From Bacteroidaceae bacterium (lineage in GTDB: Bacteria; Bacteroidota; Bacteroidia; Bacteroidales; Bacteroidaceae), in the NCBI GenBank assembly GCA_017558165.1, contig JAFYWE010000217.1:1-15244 (forward strand): a stretch of DNA of 15,244 nt, given 5' to 3'. The first letter of the stretch is position 1. Every line of letters starts with the position of its first letter. The notes under the pieces were generated by a model. It saw only the letters and a list, made by a program, of their open reading frames with translations, searched no databases and was not told the origin of the DNA. Of the stretch, positions 6,291-12,599 are shown in pieces. Made by a program: the position numbers and the translations under genes.

Positions 6291-6334
6291 CACTCTATTA
6301 ATTAGAGATATACAATATAATATCAGGATAACTC

Positions 6335-8542
6335 TTGAACACGATAATAACCATACTCTCCTTTCTTGCGATGATTGCCCCCGAGAGGGTCGATTCCGTT
6401 GTGCTGCCCGAAATCGACATCGTGGCTTCCGTGAAGATGCCCGACAGCGATGAGAAAGGCGCCTATTCGGTGACCACCGTCTCCCGTGCCGCTCTTGAGA
6501 ACAGGCACGTCAACTCGGTAAAGGAACTGACATCAGTCGTTCCCAATTTCTATCAGCCCGATTACGGCTCACGCATGACCTCGTCGGTCTATGTGCGCGG
6601 TTTCGGTTCGCGCATTGACCAGCCCGTCGTGGGCATGAACATTGACGAGGTTCCGGTACTCAACAAGAACAACTACGATTTTGACCTCTTCGACATTGAC
6701 CGTGTGCAGGTCGTGCGCGGTGCCCAGGGTGCACTTTACGGCCGTAACACCACGGGCGGTGCCATAAACGTGTACACCCTCTCTCCAATGCATTTCCAGG
6801 GCAAGAGGTTCACGCTTGAGTATGGCAATGCAAATTCCATTCGTGTAAAGGCGTCTCACTATGCCGCCCCTTCAAAGAAGTTCGGCTGGTCATCGAGTGT
6901 CTACTACAGCCATAGCGACGGCTTCTTCATGAACAAGGAACTGGGCGTGCCCTGCGATGGCGGTGACAATGTCGCAATGCGTCTGCGTGCGCAATGGTTG
7001 CCGTCCGATCACTGGAGCCTTGACAATACCTTCACAATGGGGTATGCCGATGAGGGCGGTTGGGCTTACAGACAATACGCTTACGGTGTCCTTGCGCCCG
7101 TTGCTTACAATGACCCCTGTAGCTATCGCCGTTTCAATATCTCCGACGGCTTTGTGGTGAAGCGTTTCTTTGACGGCTTTACCCTTTCATCAACCACAGG
7201 CCTGCAGTACATACGTGACAGGATGCGCATCGACAACGATTTCCTGCCGCTTGAGTATTTCTCTATGGGGCAGTACCAAAACGAATATTCCGTAACCCAG
7301 GAATTTGTGGCACGTTCCAAGGGCGATGGCGCGTTCAGCTGGATGGGTGGCCTCTACGGTTTCTATAAGCATCTCGACATGCAGGCACCCGTCACCTTCA
7401 AGCAGTACGGTATTGACAACCTCATTCTCAAGAATGCCAATGAATACTGGTATCATCTGCTCCCGGGTGACCGTGAGCTCTCTTTCCGCGATGACAGCTT
7501 TACTATATACGATGATTTCATAATCCCCACCTACGGTGCCGCGGCTTTTGTACAGCTGGGGTACAATGTAGGTGAGTTTGAATTGTCGGCAGGCCTGCGC
7601 CTTGACTATGAGAAATCAAGTATGGACTATGACAGCCGTGCGCTGGTCTATTATACGACGTACAAGAATAATAATGACTATTTCCCCATGCCGGTGTCGT
7701 TCAAGGGAAACAACAGCCTCGATGCCGTTGAACTGTTGCCAAGCCTCTCGCTTGCCTACAACAAGGATTGGGGCTCGCTCTACGCCTCGGCGCGCAAGGG
7801 CTTCAAGGCCGGTGGTTTCAATACCCAGCTGTTCTCCGATATCCTGCAGAGCAAGATGAGCGGTGCGCTTGTGGGCAATGAGCCAAACGTGGATGCGTCA
7901 TCAACCATGTACAGGCCCGAGACCAACTGGACATATGAGCTTGGCACGCACCTCTCGCCCCTTAGTAGCGGTGCATTGAAACTCTCTGTGGCACTCTTCT
8001 ACATCGATTGCCGTGACCAGCAGCTTACCGTCTTTCCCAAAGGTATGGGCACCGGGCGAATGATGTCCAATGCCGGCGAGTCGTTCAGCTACGGCGCAGA
8101 GGCCAGTATAGCATACAAGTTGGGCGATGTCACACTCAATGCTTCCTATGGTTATACCCATGCCGAGTTCAGGGAGTACCTGAGCGGTGACAGTGTCTAT
8201 TCGGGCAATATTGTTCCCTATGCTCCGCGCGAGACCATGTCGGCAAACATCGAGTACCGTCTGCCCGTATCAAAGGAGTTCGCTAACTTCCTGTTGCTGA
8301 ATGTGGGCTGGAGTGGTGTAGGGCGCATCTACTGGAACGAGAAGAACACCCTGTCGCAGGCATTCTATGGCCTATTGTCGGCTTCGCTCACATGGGAGAA
8401 GGGTGCCTTCGGGGCATCATTGTGGGGAAAGAACCTGCTCGATGAACAATATAACACATTCTATTTCCGTTCAATAGGAAACGATTTCTTTGCACAGGGC
8501 AAGCCCCTGCAGCTTGGAGTATCACTGCATATTAACTTATAA
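6335..8542 (+). CDS. TonB-dependent outer-membrane receptor, siderophore-receptor-like
   Basis: This is a 735-aa receptor that would take a ligand through the outer membrane using TonB energy. A short leader is followed by a TonB-box-like LPEIDIVAS. Next come a plug domain with SSVYVRGFGSR and DRVQVVRGAQGALYGRNTTGGAINV (about residues 80-150), and a long beta-barrel with RKGFKAGGFN and the C-terminal LWGKNLLDEQYNTF...LQLGVSLHINL. The plug and barrel motifs resemble siderophore-type receptors (FyuA-like) more than SusC. There is no N-terminal carboxypeptidase-regulatory domain and no SusD partner. The start must be the TTG at 6335, because an in-frame TAA (6329-6331) lies just upstream; a later ATG would remove the leader. 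The leader lacks the usual lysine or arginine. It is the first gene of a three-gene operon, 14 bases before the lipoprotein gene. The substrate is unknown. Confidence 0.9.
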   Translation: MNTIITILSFLAMIAPERVDSVVLPEIDIVASVKMPDSDEKGAYSVTTVSRAALENRHVNSVKELTSVVPNFYQPDYGSRMTSSVYVRGFGSRIDQPVVGMNIDEVPVLNKNNYDFDLFDIDRVQVVRGAQGALYGRNTTGGAINVYTLSPMHFQGKRFTLEYGNANSIRVKASHYAAPSKKFGWSSSVYYSHSDGFFMNKELGVPCDGGDNVAMRLRAQWLPSDHWSLDNTFTMGYADEGGWAYRQYAYGVLAPVAYNDPCSYRRFNISDGFVVKRFFDGFTLSSTTGLQYIRDRMRIDNDFLPLEYFSMGQYQNEYSVTQEFVARSKGDGAFSWMGGLYGFYKHLDMQAPVTFKQYGIDNLILKNANEYWYHLLPGDRELSFRDDSFTIYDDFIIPTYGAAAFVQLGYNVGEFELSAGLRLDYEKSSMDYDSRALVYYTTYKNNNDYFPMPVSFKGNNSLDAVELLPSLSLAYNKDWGSLYASARKGFKAGGFNTQLFSDILQSKMSGALVGNEPNVDASSTMYRPETNWTYELGTHLSPLSSGALKLSVALFYIDCRDQQLTVFPKGMGTGRMMSNAGESFSYGAEASIAYKLGDVTLNASYGYTHAEFREYLSGDSVYSGNIVPYAPRETMSANIEYRLPVSKEFANFLLLNVGWSGVGRIYWNEKNTLSQAFYGLLSASLTWEKGAFGASLWGKNLLDEQYNTFYFRSIGNDFFAQGKPLQLGVSLHINL

Positions 8543-8556
8543 AAAACATAACTAAG

Positions 8557-9396
8557 ATGAAAAAACTACTATTCCTGCCCCTGTTGGCCATGCTTGCGCT
8601 CTTTGCGTCCTGCTCCGATGATGACGGCCCTACATTGCCCGAAAACAAGAACGAGGTCTTCTATGGCAAGCTCCTGCTTAACGGCGCTATTGTCGCCGAT
8701 GAGGTGAAATGTGAGCTTGTGATTATCGGTGATGTCGCTACCGTATCGCTTTACAAGGTGGCATTCGCTCCTGCGATGCCAGCTATGGATATCGTAATTC
8801 CGTTGCTTAAATGCAACCACAACGGCGGTACATACACAATGAGCGGTGCAAATGTTGTCCCCACTGTGGCCGGCGTGCCTGTAGAGGCATACAGGATGTC
8901 AAGTGTCGAGGCTTGGTATTCGGGTGACAAGTTCGAGGTCACAGCCGTCACATCAATGGGAACCATCATGTTCAGCAATGCCGTATTCTCGATAACCCCT
9001 GTCGGTGGCTCGGGAAAGAGCTACGAGGGTGACCTCGCCGTAGGTGAATTCACAAGCAAGATTGTGGTGGATATAGTGAAGGACGAGGATGCGAGTTTGC
9101 TTGATATTGTCATCAACGACGTCAAGTTCGCGGCTGGTATGCCAATGACTCTCGATATCACACTCAAGGGAATCCCCTATCTCATGAAGGACGGCGCGGT
9201 AGTGTTTGAGGCAAGTGATGTCGTGCCATATATCAATGCTGAGCCCAATCCTATGCCTGCATATACTTTCGCGTCTGTCAGCGGTTCGATTGCAGGCAAT
9301 TCCCTGACTCTCAATGCCCGTATGGCCGATGGTCTTGCCGCTTATGTCGCAGGCAAGGAGTTCGCTTTTGAAGGTGGTGAAACAGTAAAGAATTAA
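8557..9396 (+). CDS. Two-domain calycin-like surface lipoprotein
   Basis: This is a 279-aa lipoprotein. The signal MKKLLFLPLLAMLALFASC gives Cys19 as the lipidated residue. The following SDDDG fits the acidic export signal that sends Bacteroidota lipoproteins to the cell surface. The mature part is two related beta-rich domains, about residues 36-150 and 156-275, each with a VxFAxxMP motif (KVAFAPAMP and DVKFAAGMP) at a similar place and similar strand order afterwards. The fold resembles the Bacteroidales calycin-like (lipocalin-type) family; I am less sure of the family than of the duplication. Calycins often bind small ligands, so a ligand-capture role for the receptor encoded upstream is a reasonable inference. 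It lies 14 bases after the receptor gene and 11 before the GH123-like gene, so all three are almost certainly co-transcribed. Confidence 0.8.
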   Translation: MKKLLFLPLLAMLALFASCSDDDGPTLPENKNEVFYGKLLLNGAIVADEVKCELVIIGDVATVSLYKVAFAPAMPAMDIVIPLLKCNHNGGTYTMSGANVVPTVAGVPVEAYRMSSVEAWYSGDKFEVTAVTSMGTIMFSNAVFSITPVGGSGKSYEGDLAVGEFTSKIVVDIVKDEDASLLDIVINDVKFAAGMPMTLDITLKGIPYLMKDGAVVFEASDVVPYINAEPNPMPAYTFASVSGSIAGNSLTLNARMADGLAAYVAGKEFAFEGGETVKN

Positions 9397-9407
9397 CGTT
9401 ATAAGCT

Positions 9408-11078
9408 ATGAAAAGAAAGTTTTTTGCCGTAATGGCTATGTTGGCAATGCTGTTGCCTGTGCAGGCGCAGTTGTCAGTACGTTGGGGTAATGTCGATACC
9501 CGTTACCCTGTTAATGCGGCCGATGCCGTGAGTTCAGCAGCCGTGAACGAGGCCGTTGCCTGGAAGGGCGAGCGTGTCAACCTCCAGCTTGTGGTGACAA
9601 ACAAGGGCGTAGCTGCCGCCGACAGTTGCACCGTAAAGTACATGTTCAGTGAGCTAAAGAACGGCAAGAGCGTTATCCCTGCCACGAACGTGGTGGGCGG
9701 TTTCGTACAGCCTGTAATTACAGACCGTTTCACAGGTTGTGGCAAGCACGATGTCGATGCCTATGGCGAGAACTATGTTGCCGACCGCATCACAGGTACA
9801 AACCCAACCGTAGTTGACGGTGGCACCGTACGTGGTCTCTGGCTTACAGTGCAGGTTCCACAGGATGCCAAGGCCGGTACATACAAGGGCTGTGTTGAGC
9901 TTGATGTAAACGGCAAGGCCACAAAGTACAGCTACACCGTGAAGGTGCTCGACCGTACCTTGCCTTCTCCTGCCGAGTGGGCATTCCATCTTGACCTCTG
10001 GCAGAACCCATATGCCATTGCCCGTGTACATAATGTGGAGCTCTGGAGCAAGGAGCACTTCGACGTGCTACGTCCTTATATGCTCAAGCTCGCCTCTGCG
10101 GGTCAGAAGGCAATCACCGCAACCCTCATCGACCGCCCTTGGGACGGCCAGACATTCGATCCTTTCGGCAGCATGGTCACATGGATAAAGAAGGCCGACG
10201 GCACTTGGTTGTACGACTTCACCATCTTTGACCGTTGGGTAGAGTTCATGATGGGCTGTGGCATCAATAAGGAGATCACATGCTTCTCTATGATTCCTTG
10301 GAAGCTCTCTTTCCGTTACTATGACCAGGCTACACACTCTCACAAGCACATCAACTGTGCTCCCGGTGATGAGGCTTATGCGCAGTTCTGGGGCGGTATG
10401 CTGAGCGCCTTTGCGGCACACCTTAAGGAGAAGGGTTGGTTTGACAAGACCTTTATCTCGATGGACGAGCGTAGCTTGCAGCAGATGCAGGCGGCCATCA
10501 AGGTAATCAAGGACCATGCTCCAGGCATGAAGATCTCAATGGCCGGTAACTACCACGCCGAGATTGAGGCCGATATCTTTGACTACTGCCTTGATATCTT
10601 CGCTTACGATGCCTACACTCCCGAGCTCATTGCAAAGCGCAGGGCACAGGGCAAGGTATCTACATACTACACATGCTGCAGCGCCGAGTATCCTAACCTC
10701 TTTACCTTCAGTGCCCCTGCCGATGCCGAGTTCATCGCGCTCGAGGCCTTGGCAAAGGATCTCGACGGCTATTTGCGTTGGGCTTACAACAGCTGGACAA
10801 TCGTTCCTGAGAAGGATTCACGCTTCACTGCATGGCCTGCGGGCGATACATATGTAATCTATCCGTTCAGTATCAGCTCGGTACGTTGGGAGCGCCTTGT
10901 GCAGGGTATACAGCAGTTCGAGAAGTACAAGATACTGCTTGCCGAGGCCGAGGCAAAGGGTAACACCTCACGTGTGAAGGCACTCAAGAAACTGCTCAAG
11001 AGCGTGGATATAAAGAAAATCTCTACCGACAGCGAGAAGATCGTCAACGGCTTCCGTAACGGTCTCAATAAAATGTGA
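9408..11078 (+). CDS. Exported DUF4091 / GH123-like glycoside hydrolase
   Basis: This is a 556-aa protein with a signal peptide (MKRKFFAVMAMLAMLLPVQAQ) and no lipobox. An N-terminal beta-sandwich (about 25-185) ends with LTVQVPQDAKAGTYKG...VKVLDRTLPSP, typical of the N-terminal domain in DUF4091 proteins. A TIM-barrel-like region begins near WAFHLDLWQNPYAIARV and contains FISMDERSLQQM. A C-terminal DUF4091 part has DGYLRWAYNSWT and AGDTYVIYP. In characterised GH123 beta-N-acetylgalactosaminidases, neighbouring Asp and Glu residues act in a substrate-assisted mechanism; Asp353-Glu354 here are the obvious counterparts. The activity is therefore probably on N-acetylhexosamine glycans, but many DUF4091 proteins are uncharacterised. 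It is last in the receptor operon and is followed by a terminator. It probably acts in the periplasm or, if secreted further, outside the cell. Confidence 0.82.
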   Translation: MKRKFFAVMAMLAMLLPVQAQLSVRWGNVDTRYPVNAADAVSSAAVNEAVAWKGERVNLQLVVTNKGVAAADSCTVKYMFSELKNGKSVIPATNVVGGFVQPVITDRFTGCGKHDVDAYGENYVADRITGTNPTVVDGGTVRGLWLTVQVPQDAKAGTYKGCVELDVNGKATKYSYTVKVLDRTLPSPAEWAFHLDLWQNPYAIARVHNVELWSKEHFDVLRPYMLKLASAGQKAITATLIDRPWDGQTFDPFGSMVTWIKKADGTWLYDFTIFDRWVEFMMGCGINKEITCFSMIPWKLSFRYYDQATHSHKHINCAPGDEAYAQFWGGMLSAFAAHLKEKGWFDKTFISMDERSLQQMQAAIKVIKDHAPGMKISMAGNYHAEIEADIFDYCLDIFAYDAYTPELIAKRRAQGKVSTYYTCCSAEYPNLFTFSAPADAEFIALEALAKDLDGYLRWAYNSWTIVPEKDSRFTAWPAGDTYVIYPFSISSVRWERLVQGIQQFEKYKILLAEAEAKGNTSRVKALKKLLKSVDIKKISTDSEKIVNGFRNGLNKM

Positions 11079-11103
11079 TAGCAGGGAGACTGTGGACTAT
11101 TTT

Positions 11104-11136
11104 GGCAGGCTACGTTATGGCGTGGCCTGCCTTTTT
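11104..11136 (+). terminator. Rho-independent terminator of the receptor operon
   Basis: GGCAGGCTACG (11104-11114) pairs with CGTGGCCTGCC (11121-11131) with one U-G pair and a 6-base loop, followed by TTTTT (11132-11136). Confidence 0.85.
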
Positions 11137-11173
11137 GTTAAAGAATGTTCACTGCCGTGCAAATATGGTGTAA

Positions 11174-11199
11174 GGCGTGTGTCCGTCACGCCGTTTTTT
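11174..11199 (+). promoter_or_regulatory. GC hairpin plus T-run upstream of the flavodiiron gene
   Basis: GGCGTG (11174-11179) and CACGCC (11187-11192) form a perfect inverted repeat with a 7-base centre, followed by GTTTTTT. It could be a second, back-up terminator for the upstream operon. It also covers the place where the -33 element of the -7 box at 11201-11208 should be, so the DNA repeat could serve as an operator for a dimeric regulator. The sequence alone does not separate the two. Confidence 0.5.
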
Positions 11200-11200
11200 G

Positions 11201-11208
11201 TAAATTTG
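11201..11208 (+). promoter_or_regulatory. -7 element of the flavodiiron protein gene
   Basis: TAAATTTG fits TAnnTTTG and lies 22 bases before the ATG at 11231, implying a very short leader. There is no TTG at the usual -33 position; the inverted repeat 11174-11192 is there instead. Confidence 0.5.
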
Positions 11209-11230
11209 CATTATAAATGACATGTAGACT

Positions 11231-12388
11231 ATGGAAATAACATCATCAATAAAGTATGTAGGTGTGGATGACCTTGATATCGACCTCTTTGAGAGCCAGT
11301 ATCAGGTACCCGATGGAATGGCCTATAATTCGTACATAATTCTCGATGAAAAGGTCGCAATCATGGATACGGCCGATGCCCGTAAAGGGGCGGAATGGTG
11401 GACTAATGTAGAGGCTGTCCTTGCCGGCCGCACTCCCGATTATCTTGTAATACATCACGTAGAGCCCGACCATGCATCGCTCATAGCAGAAGTGCTCCTC
11501 AAGTACCCGCAGTGTAAGGTGGTTGCTACTGCAAAGGCGTTGCAGATGATGCCCCAGTTCTTCGAGGGCATTGACTTCAATGAGCGTGGCATAGCCGTCA
11601 AGGAGGGCGATACCCTCTCTTTGGGTACGCATACCCTGCAGTTCATCTTGGCGCCCATGATACACTGGCCCGAGGTTATGGTAAGCTATGAGCGGAGCGA
11701 GAAGGTTCTATTCTCGGCCGATGCATTCGGTAAGTTCGGTGCGCTTTGCAACGGTGGCGCATGGGAGTGCGAGGCACGCAGGTACTACATCAACATCTGC
11801 GGAAAGTATGGCAATCAGGTCCAGACCCTGCTCAAGAAAGCCTCTACACTTGATGTTGATATGATTTGCCCGTTGCACGGTCCCGTTCTCAAGGAGAACC
11901 TTGGTCATTACATAGGCCTTTACGATATCTGGAGCAAGTACGAGCCCGAGACTGAGGGCGTGCTTGTGGCGTACGCATCCATTCATGGCGGAACAGCTGT
12001 TGCCGCTGAGCGTCTTGCTGATATCCTGCGCTCCAAGGGTGCTCCAAAGGTCGTTGTCACCGACCTCTCGCGTTGCGATATGGCTGAGGCCGTCGAGGAT
12101 GCATTCCGCTACAGCCATATGGTGGTGTGCGCGGCTTCTTACGATGCCGATGTGTTCCCGCCCATGTATGACTTCCTGCATCACCTCAAGATAAAGAGCT
12201 ACCAGCGTCGCAGGGTGGCCATCGTGGAGAACGGCTCATGGGCACCCACTGCGGGCCGCGTGATGCGTGCCATGCTCGAGGGTATGAAGTCCATTGACAT
12301 TGTGGAACCAATGGTGACCATACGTTCGCGCATGAAAGACAGCGATTTGCCCGAAATGGAACAACTTGCTGACAATTTGCTGGCATAA
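11231..12388 (+). CDS. Flavodiiron protein (A-type flavoprotein, O2/NO reductase)
   Basis: This is a 385-aa cytoplasmic flavodiiron protein. The N-terminal metallo-beta-lactamase-like domain carries the diiron ligand set: HVEPDH (His76, Glu78, Asp80, His81), His145 in MIHWPE, Asp164 in FSADAFG and His216 in PLHGP. The C-terminal flavodoxin domain starts near residue 245 (GVLVAYASIHGGTAVAAERLA) and binds FMN. The family reduces O2 to water and/or NO to N2O, with electrons from rubredoxin or a related donor, protecting anaerobes. Which gas is preferred cannot be told from sequence. All expected metal ligands are present and the length is that of the minimal class A form, without a fused rubredoxin. 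It stands alone between two terminators, so it is monocistronic. The ferredoxin at 4474-4641 is not adjacent, and no partnership is implied. Confidence 0.93.
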   Translation: MEITSSIKYVGVDDLDIDLFESQYQVPDGMAYNSYIILDEKVAIMDTADARKGAEWWTNVEAVLAGRTPDYLVIHHVEPDHASLIAEVLLKYPQCKVVATAKALQMMPQFFEGIDFNERGIAVKEGDTLSLGTHTLQFILAPMIHWPEVMVSYERSEKVLFSADAFGKFGALCNGGAWECEARRYYINICGKYGNQVQTLLKKASTLDVDMICPLHGPVLKENLGHYIGLYDIWSKYEPETEGVLVAYASIHGGTAVAAERLADILRSKGAPKVVVTDLSRCDMAEAVEDAFRYSHMVVCAASYDADVFPPMYDFLHHLKIKSYQRRRVAIVENGSWAPTAGRVMRAMLEGMKSIDIVEPMVTIRSRMKDSDLPEMEQLADNLLA

Positions 12389-12410
12389 GGCTTACAAAAT
12401 GATATTTTGG

Positions 12411-12446
12411 CGGGTGGCTACAGTGGTGGCCACCCGTTCTTATTTT
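12411..12446 (+). terminator. Rho-independent terminator after the flavodiiron gene
   Basis: CGGGTGGC (12411-12418) pairs perfectly with GCCACCCG (12429-12436) around a 10-base loop, followed by the T-rich TTCTTATTTT. Confidence 0.8.
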
Positions 12447-12478
12447 CGCCGCCAACGGCCATATTTAACATCTATTTC

Positions 12479-12510
12479 TTTGATTTTGTGAATATAACGT
12501 CCTATCTTTG
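12479..12510 (+). promoter_or_regulatory. Strong Bacteroidota-type promoter of the GH95 gene
   Basis: TTTG at 12479-12482 (-33) and TATCTTTG at 12503-12510 (-7, perfect TAnnTTTG) are separated by 20 bases. Transcription would start near 12516, giving a leader of about 85 nt, A-rich near the ATG at 12600. Confidence 0.75.
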
Positions 12511-12599
12511 TTCATTGAAATGGTATGCTCTGCTCTGCCGGACGTGCCGTCAAGATGGAATGAATCAAACTTTATACTAACAATTTAAAACACAACTCT

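Noticed and set aside
10068..10517. 149-aa minus-strand frame inside the GH123-like gene
   Set aside because: It is fully antisense to a well-supported gene and has no recognisable domain or promoter.
6335..11078. Reading the receptor operon as a SusC/SusD polysaccharide utilisation locus
   Set aside because: The receptor lacks the N-terminal carboxypeptidase-regulatory domain and the SusC look, and the lipoprotein is beta-rich calycin-like rather than helical SusD-like.
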